A DNA stretch of 64,000 nucleotides from Myxococcales bacterium (GTDB lineage: Bacteria > Myxococcota_A > Polyangia > Palsa-1104 > SHYY01). A model generated the notes under the pieces. It was given only the letters and a program-made list of their open reading frames with translations. It was not told the origin of the DNA and ran no database searches. The stretch covers positions 1-64,000 of the forward strand of contig SHYY01000006.1 in the NCBI GenBank assembly GCA_009692555.1, in the 5' to 3' direction. A program made the translations under genes and the position numbers. Positions 36,948 through 48,325 of the stretch are shown piece by piece; positions within the stretch are counted from its first letter, which is position 1; each line of letters opens with the position of its first letter.

Positions 36948-37744
36948 TGGCCGCCGCCGGGGGCGAACTGGTGCTGGTCGAGCGTCCCGCCGAGGGTGTC
37001 GCCCGGGTGGTGATGAACCGGCCCGAGCGGCGCAACGCCCTCGACCTCGCCCTGGCCCGCGCGCTCCGCGAGGCGCTCGAGGACGCCAGCGCCGACGACA
37101 CGGTTCGCGCCGTGATTCTCGCCGGCGCCGGCCCGACCTTCAGCGCGGGCGGCGACGTGAAGATGATGGCCGAGGCGGGCTCGGCCGGCCGCGAGCCCCT
37201 CCTCCTCGACGTGACCCGCCACTTCCACGCCGCGGTCGCCGAGATTGCTGCAATGCAAAAACCGGTGATCGCCGCGGTGCAGGGCGGCGCGGGCGGCGGC
37301 GGCCTGTCCCTGATGTGCGCCTGCGACCTGGTGATCGTCGACGAAAAGGCCAAGCTGGTGTTCGCCTTCAACGCCCTCGGCCTGACCCCCGACGGCGGCT
37401 CATCCCACCACCTGCCGCAGATGATCGGCTGGCGCCGCGCGACCGAGATGGCGTTCCTCAACGAGCCACTCGACGGCCGGCGCGCCGTCGACCTCGGCCT
37501 CGCGACCCGCGCGGTGCCCACCGACCAGGTCGCCGAGGAGGCCCTCGCGCTCGCCACCCGCCTCGCCGCCGGCCCCACCGCCGTGTTCGGCAAGACCAAA
37601 GAGCTGCTCCGCGCCATGCGCCCGCTCGCCGAGACGCTGGCGATCGAGAGCACGACCATCGCCGCTGCCAGCGCCGAGGTCGATGGCGGCGAGGGGATCG
37701 ACGCCTTCATCGAGAAGCGCGCTCCCCGCTTCCGGGGACGCTGA
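36947..37744 (+). CDS. Enoyl-CoA hydratase/isomerase family protein
   Basis: VMNRPERRNALDLALARAL, FSAGGDVKMM, KPVIAAVQGGAGGGGLSLMCACDLVI, LGLTPDGGSSHHLPQMIG. Confidence 0.95.
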   Translation: MAAAGGELVLVERPAEGVARVVMNRPERRNALDLALARALREALEDASADDTVRAVILAGAGPTFSAGGDVKMMAEAGSAGREPLLLDVTRHFHAAVAEIAAMQKPVIAAVQGGAGGGGLSLMCACDLVIVDEKAKLVFAFNALGLTPDGGSSHHLPQMIGWRRATEMAFLNEPLDGRRAVDLGLATRAVPTDQVAEEALALATRLAAGPTAVFGKTKELLRAMRPLAETLAIESTTIAAASAEVDGGEGIDAFIEKRAPRFRGR

Positions 37745-37749
37745 GGTCG

Positions 37750-38748
37750 ATGCGCGCGCTGGTCCTCGCCGCGGGCCTCGGGACCCGCCTCGGCGCGCTC
37801 TCCGACGAGCGCCCCAAGCCCCTCCTTCCCGTCGCCGACGTCCCCCTCATCCGCTACAACCTCGCCCTGCTGGCCGCCCACGGCGTCCGCGAGGTGGCGA
37901 TCAACCTCCACCACCGCGGCGAGCTGATCGTCGGCGAGCTCGAGGGGGCCTGCGATCCGCTGGCCATCACCTGGTCGCGCGAGGAGCAGATCCTCGGCAC
38001 GGGGGGCGGCGTGAAGCGGATGGCCACTTGGCTCACCGACGGGGGACGCGACTCCTTCCTGGTCGTCAACGGCAAGCTGGTGATCGACGTCGACCTGACC
38101 CGCCTCATCGAGTGCCACCGCGGCGCCGACCCGGACGCGACGATGGTGGTGCGCGAGGTTCCCGACGCCGAGCGCTGGGGCGCGATCGACCTCGACGAGG
38201 ACGGCCGGGTGGTCAAGATCCTCGGCCAGGGTCCCCCCGCGCTGTCCGTGCACCGCACGATGTTCACCGGCGTGCATGTGCTCTCGCCCGCCTTCGCCGC
38301 CCGCCTCCCCGACGGCGAATCGTGCGCCATCCGCCAGGGCTACCTGCCCGCCCTCCACGCCGGCGCCCGCATCGAGGGCTACCTCTACAGCGGCTACTTC
38401 CAGGAGCACTCGACGCCCGAGCGCTACCTCGAGGGCAACTGGGCCGTCCTCGACGGCAGCGCCCGCCTGCGCCACCCCCCAGCAGCGCGCGACGGCATCG
38501 ATCCCACGGCGACCGTGGGCTCGGGGGCCCAGCTCATCGCGCCGTTTCGCATCGGCCCCGGCGCGGTGGTGGGCGCGGGCGCCACCGTGGGGCCCTACGT
38601 GGTCGTGGGCCGCGGCGCGCGCGTCGACGACGTCGCCCACCTGGAGCACACCGTGGTCTGGCCCGGCGCCACCGCCGAGAGCGTCCTGCGCGATGCGATC
38701 GTCACGCAAAGCGGCGTGTTCGAATTTCCCGCCCGGTTGGTGGAATGA
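37750..38748 (+). CDS. NDP-sugar pyrophosphorylase with C-terminal left-handed-helix repeats
   Basis: MRALVLAAGLGTRLGALSDERPKPLLPVADVPLIRYNL, LGTGGGVKRM; C-terminal IGPGAVVGAGATVGPYVVVGRGARV. Confidence 0.92.
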   Translation: MRALVLAAGLGTRLGALSDERPKPLLPVADVPLIRYNLALLAAHGVREVAINLHHRGELIVGELEGACDPLAITWSREEQILGTGGGVKRMATWLTDGGRDSFLVVNGKLVIDVDLTRLIECHRGADPDATMVVREVPDAERWGAIDLDEDGRVVKILGQGPPALSVHRTMFTGVHVLSPAFAARLPDGESCAIRQGYLPALHAGARIEGYLYSGYFQEHSTPERYLEGNWAVLDGSARLRHPPAARDGIDPTATVGSGAQLIAPFRIGPGAVVGAGATVGPYVVVGRGARVDDVAHLEHTVVWPGATAESVLRDAIVTQSGVFEFPARLVE

Positions 38749-38768
38749 GCCCGGCCGGCGATTGACCG

Positions 38769-39540
38769 TCAGGACTCCATGCGCGCGAGGACGACGGTGA
38801 TGTTGTCGACGCCGCCGTTCTCGTTGGCGGCGCGTATCAATCGCTCGGAGGCGCGGTCGAGATCGATCTCGCCGGCCGCCAGGGCGCCCAGCTGCGAGTC
38901 ATTGATCATCCCCGAGAGCCCGTCGGAGCAGAGCAGGTAGATATCGCCCACCTTGGGGACATCGGCCTGCACGTCGACCTGCACCGCCTCCTTCATGCCG
39001 AGCGCACGCACGATCACGTTCTTGTGCTGGAAGTTGCCCATCTCGGCGGGGGTCAGGTTCTTCATCCGCATGTAGTCGTTGGCCAGCGAGTGATCTTCGG
39101 TGAGCTGCTCGATCACGCCATCACGGATCCGATAGACGCGGCTGTCGCCGACGTGGGCGACCAGCACCTTGTCGTCGAGGAACACCGCGGCGACGATGGT
39201 GGTGCCCATGCCGTGCTGGGCTTCGTTTTTTTGCGAGGTTTCCCAGATCTTGAGGTTGGCGAGCTTGACCGCCGTCGAGAGCCGATTGATGTCGCGCTGC
39301 GGGGACCGGTCGAGCTTGTAGGGCCAGGTGGTCTCCCCGTCCTCCGCGGTGGCGCGAAAGTGGGCGACCACGGTGTCGACGGCCATCCTCGAGGCGACCT
39401 CGCCGCACGCGTGGCCACCCATGCCATCGGCGACGATGGCAACGGGCTCCTCGTCGGGTAGGTGGAGGTTGTCTTCGTTGTGCGCGCGCTTCATGCCGAC
39501 GTGGGTCTGGCCGGCAAAGCGGACCCGCATGCTGCGCATG
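38769..39540 (-). CDS. PP2C-type protein serine/threonine phosphatase
   Basis: MKRAHNEDNLHL, VADGMGGHACGEVAS, VAHVGDSRVYRIRDG, LLCSDGLSGMI, GGVDNITVVLARM. Start chosen at MRSMRVRF (39540). Confidence 0.95.
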
Positions 39541-39599
39541 GGGAAGGAGGTCGACACGGCGCGGGATGTTAACACAGCGCCGCGGACAGTGAAGGGGGG

Positions 39600-39998
39600 C
39601 TACAGGTCGTCGACGTCGAAGAGGATGGTGTCGCGGTGCTGGACGAAGCGGTGGATGGCCAGCAGCGCGTCGCGCGACATCTCCATCCATCGGATGCCGC
39701 AGCCGGGGGGCGCGCCTTCGATGCTGGCCTCGAGGTCGCGGATCCAGCAGACAACTCCTCGAACGCTGAAGGCGCGGTCGAGGCCCGGGAGGGTGAGATT
39801 CATCTCGATGACCGACCCGCGCGGGGGCGGCATCAGCGTCGCGACGAAGACGCCACCCTCGCTGATGTTGTCGGTGATGCCGGCGAAGAAGTTGTTCTCC
39901 GACTCCATGTTCACCGCGATCTCGATCGCGACGCGCTCGTGGGAGCGCAGGTCGGAGTAGTTACGGGCGGACTCCTCGGCGTTCGACTGCTTGCTCAT
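39600..39998 (-). CDS. PilZ-domain protein
   Basis: RSHERVAIEIAVNMESENNFFAGITDNISEGGVFVAT, CGIRWMEMS. Confidence 0.88.
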   Translation of the reverse strand: MSKQSNAEESARNYSDLRSHERVAIEIAVNMESENNFFAGITDNISEGGVFVATLMPPPRGSVIEMNLTLPGLDRAFSVRGVVCWIRDLEASIEGAPPGCGIRWMEMSRDALLAIHRFVQHRDTILFDVDDL

Positions 39999-40027
39999 CT
40001 GGGCTCCTGTGTCTCGGTTGTGGGGGT

Positions 40028-40393
40028 TTAGCCGGCCTGGGCGAAGACCGCGGGGACCGGCTGCGACCTGGCCAGCAGCCCGCGGTAGTACCTCTGCCAG
40101 CGCCGCCGGTCCTGGTCAGAGACGACGTAGATCTGCACGCCGATTCCGGTGCCGGACTCGGTCCGCCCGACGAAGCGCGCGCTGACGAACATCAGCAGGG
40201 GCCGCTCGCCCGGCACCAGGGCCTCGAGTTGCATCAGCGAGCCCGGAGTCACGGTGTCGTCGGTGAGCAGGAACATGCCATCGTTGCTCACGTCGGCGGT
40301 GGTGATGTCCTGCCTGAGGCCGCGCCGGATCCAGGTGATGGGGAGCACCGCCTGCACTCGCTGCGAACGTCGCTTGTTCTTGTAGTTCGTCAT
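40028..40393 (-). CDS. PilZ-domain protein
   Basis: KRRSQRVQAVLPITWIRRGLRQDITTADVSNDGMFLLTDD, GIGVQIYVVSDQDRRRWQRYY. Confidence 0.85.
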   Translation of the reverse strand: MTNYKNKRRSQRVQAVLPITWIRRGLRQDITTADVSNDGMFLLTDDTVTPGSLMQLEALVPGERPLLMFVSARFVGRTESGTGIGVQIYVVSDQDRRRWQRYYRGLLARSQPVPAVFAQAG

Positions 40394-40507
40394 GGTCGTG
40401 GAGGGAGCAAGCTCCGATCCAGCGACGAAATTGTGTAATGGCGGCGACTTGCGGGCAGAAGCGGGGGTAGGTCGTCAGGCGCCTGACGGGCCCGGGGCGG
40501 GTTGACT

Positions 40508-41935
<1,428 letters not shown>

Positions 41936-41978
41936 GCGCCTGGGATCTTACTGCAATCGGGGCGCGGGCGCGCGTTCC

Positions 41979-43286
41979 TTATCCGCCGCGCGTGGCGTCG
42001 ACGATCGGCATGCGGGCGGCGCGTATGGCGGGGAGCAGGCCGCCGGCGTAGCCCATCAGCGCGCCGAAGAGCAGTGAGGCGATGGCGATTGTGGGGGTCA
42101 GGGCGAAGCGGACCGAGACCTCGGAGAAGGTGTTGAAGTTCATCGTCGAGAAGGAGAAGAAGCGCATGAAGGAGGCGAGCGCGAGGCCGACCATGCCGGA
42201 GAGCAGGCCAAGGAGGGTCGACTCGACGACGAAGGAGACCAGGACGGCGCGGCGGCGGAAGCCGAGGGCGCGCAGTGTGCCGATCTCGCGCGTTCGCGCT
42301 GCGACCTGGGAGTACATCATGATCATCGCGCAGAGGGCGGCGCCGAAGGCGAAGATAACGGCCATGAAGAGGCCGAGGAAACGGATGAATTTCGCCAGGA
42401 ATTCCGATTGTTTGGCGTAGTAGTCGTTCTCGCGCTGGACCTCGAGCTGGGCGAGCTGGGGGTCGGCGAGGAGGCGCGCTTCGAGGGCGCCGAGCATCGC
42501 CGGGTCGGCGAGGCGCAGCGTCACCGAGGAGACGCCGCCGCGGCGCTGAAAGGCGTCGGCGAACTGATCGACGTCGCCCCAGATCTCGGAGTCGAAGCCG
42601 GAGTTTCCGCTGTCGAGGATGCCGACGACGTTCCAGTCGCGGCGCGCGAAGCGGAGCTTGCCGCCTTCCGCAATGCCCTCGAACTTGCCGATTAATTTTT
42701 TGCCGACCACGACCTCGGAGGTGCCGGGGTTGAGCATCCGGCCCTCGATCTTCACCGTGGAGTGGACGTCGAGGGCGCGCGGGCCGACGCCGCGGACGAG
42801 CAGGTTCGAGCCGTCCTGGTCGGTCGTGGCGTGCTCGCGGAGGGCGAAGATGAGGACGACCATCTCCGACGAGGCGGCGGGCTGGCCGTCCGTGGCCTTG
42901 GCGACCTCGGGGGAGGCGGTGACGAGGCGCACCTGATCGGGCAGGAGCCCGCTCTGGACCTCGTTGCCGGAGCCCTTGCGGGTGACCTTGGCGTTCTCGG
43001 CGAGGCCGGTGGCGGCGAGGGTTTTTTCGATGCCCGACGAGAGCATCATCATCGCGGCGAAGGCGGCGACGACCAGCGCGAGGACGAAGCCGGCCAAAAG
43101 CGTCGAGACGCGGCGCACGAAGAGCGAGCGCAGGTTGTACTTGAGGGGGACGAAGTCGCCGCGGCCGGCGGCGATGCTGAGGGCGAAGGCGAGCAGCAAG
43201 AGCGCCGAGAGGGGGACGCCGAGGACGACGACGAGCATGCCGCCGCCGACCAGCGCACCGACGAAGATTGCGATTATCTGGCCCAT
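41979..43286 (-). CDS. ABC transporter permease (FtsX/MacB-like)
   Basis: AARTREIGTLRALGFRRRAVLVSFVVESTLLGLLSGMVGLALA and large periplasmic MacB-like segment. Confidence 0.92.
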   Translation of the reverse strand: MGQIIAIFVGALVGGGMLVVVLGVPLSALLLLAFALSIAAGRGDFVPLKYNLRSLFVRRVSTLLAGFVLALVVAAFAAMMMLSSGIEKTLAATGLAENAKVTRKGSGNEVQSGLLPDQVRLVTASPEVAKATDGQPAASSEMVVLIFALREHATTDQDGSNLLVRGVGPRALDVHSTVKIEGRMLNPGTSEVVVGKKLIGKFEGIAEGGKLRFARRDWNVVGILDSGNSGFDSEIWGDVDQFADAFQRRGGVSSVTLRLADPAMLGALEARLLADPQLAQLEVQRENDYYAKQSEFLAKFIRFLGLFMAVIFAFGAALCAMIMMYSQVAARTREIGTLRALGFRRRAVLVSFVVESTLLGLLSGMVGLALASFMRFFSFSTMNFNTFSEVSVRFALTPTIAIASLLFGALMGYAGGLLPAIRAARMPIVDATRGG

Positions 43287-44447
43287 CTACTCGACCCTCC
43301 GCAGGGCGTCGACGAGGCGCATGCGCCCGGCTCGCCACGCCGGCACCACCGACGCGAGCATCGCCCCGAGCATCGCCCCGAGGACGGCCAGGGCGGCGGC
43401 GGTCTTGTCGAGCTCGAAGGCGCCGAGGAACGCGCCCAGGCTGCGCTCGAGCGCGCGCGCGATGAAGCTGGTGAGCGGCGCAGTGAGGAGCACGCCCACC
43501 ATGGCGCCGAGGCCGCCGATGATCAGCCCCTCGCCCATCACGAAGCCGATCACGTGGGCGGGCTTGAAGCCGATCGCGCGCAGCACGGCGTACTCGGTGG
43601 TGCGCTCGCGCGTCGACATCGCCATCGTGTTCGCGATGATGATCATCAAGATCAGCAGCACGACGTAGGAGATGATCTCGATCGCGCTGAGGAGCGCTCC
43701 CGACATCGCGACGAACGCCATCTGGAACTGCTTCTCGCTCTCGGTGCGGGTCTCGGCGGGCGAGTTCAGGAACTCCTTGTCGATCGCCTGCGCCACCGCC
43801 ACGGATTGCGCGGGGTCGGCGACGCGGATGAGGAGGATGCTGAGCTGGCTCTTGCGCCCCTCGGGCATCTGCTCGTCGAGCAGCTTCCAGTGGAAGAACA
43901 TCGTCTGGACATCGAAGTTCTTGGTGCCGGCCTTGTAGATGCCGCGGATGGTGAACTTCCAGTCGCCCGGGTAGATGGTGCCCTTCATGGCGATGGTGTC
44001 GCCGACCTTCCATTTGTACTTCTCGGCGAGCAGCTCACCGACGATGCAGCCGCTGCGGTCGTCGAGCCACGCCTTCTTTGCCTCGGGGGTGATCACGATC
44101 TCGGGGACGACGCGGAGGTAGGACTCGGGGTCGACGGCGAACTGGGCGAAGAAGTTTCGCTCGTCGATGTAGGTGCCGCCGAACCAGTTGGCCCACGACA
44201 CGTCGGTGACGCCGGGGATCTTCTGGACCTTGCCGGTGTAGGCCATCGGCAGCGGGAAGATGATCGAGATCTTGTTGCGCACCACCATGCGATCGGCGGC
44301 GGCCGACTCGGCGCCGGCGTACCAGGCGGAGAGCAGGGTGCGGAGGAAGAGGAAGGCGACGATCGCGATCGCCACGCCGACGCCGGTGAGGCTGGCTCGG
44401 AGGCGGTTGCGGAAGGCGCTCTTGAAGACGAGGAGGAGGTATCCCAT
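43287..44447 (-). CDS. ABC transporter permease (FtsX/MacB-like)
   Basis: MAMSTRERTTEYAVLRAIGFKPAHVIGFVMGEGLIIGGLGAMVGVLL; adjacent to second permease and ATPase. Confidence 0.92.
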   Translation of the reverse strand: MGYLLLVFKSAFRNRLRASLTGVGVAIAIVAFLFLRTLLSAWYAGAESAAADRMVVRNKISIIFPLPMAYTGKVQKIPGVTDVSWANWFGGTYIDERNFFAQFAVDPESYLRVVPEIVITPEAKKAWLDDRSGCIVGELLAEKYKWKVGDTIAMKGTIYPGDWKFTIRGIYKAGTKNFDVQTMFFHWKLLDEQMPEGRKSQLSILLIRVADPAQSVAVAQAIDKEFLNSPAETRTESEKQFQMAFVAMSGALLSAIEIISYVVLLILMIIIANTMAMSTRERTTEYAVLRAIGFKPAHVIGFVMGEGLIIGGLGAMVGVLLTAPLTSFIARALERSLGAFLGAFELDKTAAALAVLGAMLGAMLASVVPAWRAGRMRLVDALRRVE

Positions 44448-44462
44448 GGTCTACCTAGGCTC

Positions 44463-45221
44463 CTAGCGGAACGGTCCCTGCGGCTCGGTCGACGCGAGCT
44501 GGCCCTTGTCGAGCTTGCGGATGATCTCGGCGCGCTGCGCTGCGGCGGGATCGTGGGTGACCATCACGATGGTCTTCTTGAAGTCACGGTGGAGGAGGTC
44601 GAGCAGCTTCAGGACTTCCTCGGCGCTCTTGCGATCGAGGTCGCCGGTGGGCTCGTCAGCGACGAGGATGGTGGGATCGGTGACGATCGCGCGGGCGATC
44701 GCGACGCGCTGCTCCTGGCCGCCCGAGAGCTGGCGCGGGTAGTGATCCATGCGGTCGGCGAGGCCGACGACGCGGAGGGCGGTCTCGGTGCGCTTCTTCC
44801 GCTCGGCGCGGTTCAAGCTGGTGAGCAGGAGCGGCAGCTCGACGTTCTGGAACGCGGTGAGCACCGGCAGGAGGTTGTACTGCTGGAAGATGAAGCCGAT
44901 GGTGCGCGAGCGCCAGGTGGCCAGTTCACCCTCGGAGAGGCGGGTGATATCCGTGCCCGCGACCTCGACGCTGCCGCCGGTGGGGCGGTCGATTCCGCCG
45001 ATCAGGTTGAGCAGCGTGGTCTTGCCGCTCCCCGACGGGCCCATCAGCGCCTCGAAGGAGTTCTCGGGGATCTCGAGGTCGAGCCCCTCGAGCACCGGGA
45101 TCTCCTGCTTGCCGCGGGTGTAGACCTTGCGGACGCCGCGCAGCTTGATGATCGGCTTGCCGCCGGTTTTCTTTGCGCTGGCGGGCTGGTCGCCGGCCGC
45201 TGCCTGGATGTCGCTGCTCAT
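44463..45221 (-). CDS. ABC transporter ATP-binding protein (LolD/MacB-like)
   Basis: GPSGSGKTTLLNLIGGIDRPTGG, LSGGQEQRVAIARAIVTDPTILVADEPTGDLD. Confidence 0.97.
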   Translation of the reverse strand: MSSDIQAAAGDQPASAKKTGGKPIIKLRGVRKVYTRGKQEIPVLEGLDLEIPENSFEALMGPSGSGKTTLLNLIGGIDRPTGGSVEVAGTDITRLSEGELATWRSRTIGFIFQQYNLLPVLTAFQNVELPLLLTSLNRAERKKRTETALRVVGLADRMDHYPRQLSGGQEQRVAIARAIVTDPTILVADEPTGDLDRKSAEEVLKLLDLLHRDFKKTIVMVTHDPAAAQRAEIIRKLDKGQLASTEPQGPFR

Positions 45222-45225
45222 GGGG

Positions 45226-46464
45226 TCACTTGCCCTTCTCCTTCACCGACGAGCCCTCATGCAGCTTGTCCGCCGGGTGACGCACGATGCGCGTGCCGGT
45301 GGTCGGCCCACTGATGAGCTCGAGCATGGACGATGACCCGATGGCGCCGCCCGGCACCACCGGTAGTTCCTTGAGGCGCCCATCGTCGACGACGAGAACG
45401 ACTTTTCGACCGGCGCGCTCGACCACCGCGTCGGCGGGTGCGACGAGCTTCGGAGCGACCTTCAGCGCCGCGTCGTCGAGCGCCTTGGAGAGGAAGCTGA
45501 CCTTGGCCGCCATGTCGGGCAGCACGCCCTTCGGGTCGTCCTTGAAGCGCACCTTGACGGTGACGGCGGCCTTGGCGCGGTCGACGGTCTGGCGGATCTC
45601 GCGCACCTCGGCACGGAAGCGGCGATCGGGGAAGGCGTCGAGGAGGATCTCCGCCGGGGTGCCGATCTTGACCTTCGATAATTGCGCCTCGTTGACGTCG
45701 GCCTGGACCTCGAGATCGGTCAGGGTGGCGATGGTGAGGAGCCCGACGCCGCCGGGCGAGACCACCTCGCCGATCTCCGAGAGCTTGCGGATCACGGTGC
45801 CGGCGAAGGGCGCGCGAACCTTCATGTTTTCGACCGCGATGGCGGCCGCGGCGGAGCGCGCCTGGACCGCGCTGACATCGGCTTCGGCGGCGGCGAGCTG
45901 GGCCTTTGCGGTGGTGACGCGCGCGCTGGCGTCCTCGACGGCGGCCTGGGTGCCGGCGGCGGAGGCGAGGAGCTTCTGCTCGCGCGAAAGCTTGGTTTGC
46001 GCCTCGGCGAGATCGGCGCGTGCGCGCTCGACCTTGGCGCGGGCGGCGAAGATGTCGGCCTTGACCTGGGCGAGCTGCGCCTCGGGCTCGCTGGCGTCGA
46101 GGGTGGCCACGAGCTGGTTCTCCTTCACCGGGTCGCCTTCGTCGACGAACAGGCGCGAGAGGCGGCCCTGCACCTTGGGCGCGACGGTGGCCTTCTTGCG
46201 CGAGAAGACGTAGCCGGTGGCGACCAGGGTGACATCCTCCTGGGCGGGCGAGACCAGGGTGACCGCGCCGAGCTCGACCTCCTCGGGGAAGAGGCGCTGC
46301 TCGGTCTTGTTGAAGAGGAGGTAGCCGCCGGTGCCGAGGAGGCCGAGGACGAGCACGGTCACCAGCCAGCGCGGGACGCCGCCGGACTTCGCGCGCGAAC
46401 CCTCCGGCTCCCGTCGGATGTGCAGGGAGGCGAGCTCGTCGGCGAGCCGTTGGTCGTCGGACAC
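45226..46464 (-). CDS. Periplasmic adaptor subunit (HlyD/MacA family)
   Basis: GTG 46464; TM PRWLVTVLVLGLLGTGGYLLF; KATVAPKVQGRLSRLFVDEGDPVKENQLVATLD; coiled-coil; VRAPFAGTVIRKLSEIGEVVSPG. Confidence 0.93.
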   Translation of the reverse strand: MSDDQRLADELASLHIRREPEGSRAKSGGVPRWLVTVLVLGLLGTGGYLLFNKTEQRLFPEEVELGAVTLVSPAQEDVTLVATGYVFSRKKATVAPKVQGRLSRLFVDEGDPVKENQLVATLDASEPEAQLAQVKADIFAARAKVERARADLAEAQTKLSREQKLLASAAGTQAAVEDASARVTTAKAQLAAAEADVSAVQARSAAAAIAVENMKVRAPFAGTVIRKLSEIGEVVSPGGVGLLTIATLTDLEVQADVNEAQLSKVKIGTPAEILLDAFPDRRFRAEVREIRQTVDRAKAAVTVKVRFKDDPKGVLPDMAAKVSFLSKALDDAALKVAPKLVAPADAVVERAGRKVVLVVDDGRLKELPVVPGGAIGSSSMLELISGPTTGTRIVRHPADKLHEGSSVKEKGK

Positions 46465-46595
46465 GGGGCGCACTGTAATGTTGAGACCGGTCAAGTGCAA
46501 GGAGGCCAGAAAGGGGAGGAAGAGGCGGCAACGAAGGGCGTGCACGGGCCGCGCAACGTGTGTATTCTGCGCGCGCATTGACGGAGAAAACGCCC

Positions 46596-47570
46596 ATGGC
46601 CGCGATCCTCGATACGGTGCTCCTGCTGGCGCTCCCCGCCTCCGGCAAGTCGGAGGTGCGGCGCTATCTGGCGCAGCTCTCGGAAGGCGAGTGCAGGAGC
46701 GATTTTCACATGGGGCCGACGGTGCAGCTCGATGACTTCCCGTACGTGCATCTGATGCGGCGGGTGGACGAGGAGCTGGAGCGGCTCGGGGGGCCGCGGA
46801 CCTACTTCCAGGCGCCCGATCGGCCGTTCCAGAATCCGCTCGACTGGGGGACGCTGGTGGCGCTGTGCAACGAGGACCACGCCGATCTGGTGGCGTGGCG
46901 GGTGGCGACGCCGGCGTCGGCGGGCGGGCTGCTGCTCGAGCGGCTCGACGCGGCGTCGCTGGCGGTGGGGGCGAAGGCGCGCATGGCGGCGCTGGACGGG
47001 AAGACGCGGAGCGCGCTGACGGCGGCGCTGGAGCGCGAGGCGCGCGAGCTGCTCGACGAGAAGCATCGCAACTATCCGGACACGCTCGCGGGGCGCACGC
47101 TGGTGCTGGAGTTCGCGCGCGGGGGGCCAGAGGGCTCGCCGCTTCCGCTCGCCGCGCCGTATGGCTACGCCTACTCGCTGGCGCAGCTCTCGCGGGCGAT
47201 TCTCGAGCGCGCGGTGATCTTGTATGTGTGGGTGGAGCCTGAGGAATCGCGGCGGAAGAACGACGCGCGGACGAACCCGGACGATCCCGGATCGATCCTC
47301 CATCACGGGGTGCCGATCGAGGTGATGCTGAACGACTACGGGTGCGACGACATGAGCTGGCTGGAGGCGCACTCCGACCGGCCGGGCACCGTCGCGATCG
47401 CCGCCCACGGGAGCACCTTTCACCTGCCGGTGGCGCGCTTCGACAACCGGGTGGACAAGACGTCGTTTCTGCGGAATGAGCGGGAAGCGTGGAAACCGGC
47501 GGAGGTGGCGGCGATCCACGACGGGCTGAAGTCGGCGCTCGAGCGGCTGGCGCGGTTTCGCGCGGCGTAG
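46596..47570 (+). CDS. Hypothetical P-loop NTPase/kinase-like protein
   Basis: N-terminal VLLLALPASGKSEVRRYL Walker A-like motif; no further family recognised. Confidence 0.75.
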   Translation: MAAILDTVLLLALPASGKSEVRRYLAQLSEGECRSDFHMGPTVQLDDFPYVHLMRRVDEELERLGGPRTYFQAPDRPFQNPLDWGTLVALCNEDHADLVAWRVATPASAGGLLLERLDAASLAVGAKARMAALDGKTRSALTAALEREARELLDEKHRNYPDTLAGRTLVLEFARGGPEGSPLPLAAPYGYAYSLAQLSRAILERAVILYVWVEPEESRRKNDARTNPDDPGSILHHGVPIEVMLNDYGCDDMSWLEAHSDRPGTVAIAAHGSTFHLPVARFDNRVDKTSFLRNEREAWKPAEVAAIHDGLKSALERLARFRAA

Positions 47571-47590
47571 TCAGCGAGAGCGCCACCAGG

Positions 47591-48325
47591 ATGTACGCCA
47601 AGGGCCTTGCCATCTCGCGCGCCTTGCAGCAGCGGATCCTCGACGACGCGTCGGGGCGGGCGCGCGCGCTGGGCCGCGGCGGGGTGGTGGTGTTCGACCT
47701 CGACTCGACGCTGTTCGATAACCGGCCGCGGCAGGCGCGGATCCTGGCGGAGTTCGGCGCCCTGCGCGGCGTGGCGGCGCTCGCGGGGTGCCGCGCCGAA
47801 CATTGGACGAGCTGGTTCATCAGCGACGCGATGCGGCAAACGGGGCTCGCTGCGGAGCAGGTGAGCGCGCTTGCGCCGGCTGCGAGGGAGTTCTGGCGCG
47901 AGCGGTTCTTCACGAGCCGCTACTGCGTCGATGATGTGCCGATCGAGGGGTCGGTGGAGTACGTGGCGGAGCTGGTGGCGACGGGGACGCAGATCGCCTA
48001 CGTCACCGGGCGGCACACCGGGATGGGCGAGGGATCGATCGCGGCCTTCGCGCGCGGCGGGCTGCCGCTCCCCGACGGGAACACGGTCCATTTGCTGCTC
48101 AAACCCGACGTGGCCAAGCACGACGACGACTGGAAGCTCGAGGCCCACGGGCTGCTCGACCGCCTCGGCACGGTGGTGGCGGCGTTCGACAACGAGCCGG
48201 CCCACATCAACGGCTACCGGGCGCGCTACCCCGAGGCGCTCTCGGTGCACCTCGCCACCGACGACTCGGAGCGGCCGATCCCGATCGCGGCCGGCGTGCC
48301 CTCGATCGCCGACTTCGTGCGCTGA
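47591..48325 (+). CDS. HAD-family hydrolase
   Basis: GGVVVFDLDSTLFDNRPRQARIL, IAYVTGRHTGMGEGSI, LLKPDVAKHDDDWK, VVAAFDNEPAHINGYRARYPEA. Confidence 0.9.
   Translation: MYAKGLAISRALQQRILDDASGRARALGRGGVVVFDLDSTLFDNRPRQARILAEFGALRGVAALAGCRAEHWTSWFISDAMRQTGLAAEQVSALAPAAREFWRERFFTSRYCVDDVPIEGSVEYVAELVATGTQIAYVTGRHTGMGEGSIAAFARGGLPLPDGNTVHLLLKPDVAKHDDDWKLEAHGLLDRLGTVVAAFDNEPAHINGYRARYPEALSVHLATDDSERPIPIAAGVPSIADFVR

Noticed and set aside
42762-45314. 850-aa plus-strand ORF antisense to the ABC export operon
   Set aside because: Mirror frame across three real genes; Asp/Glu/Arg/Gly-biased with no domain pattern.
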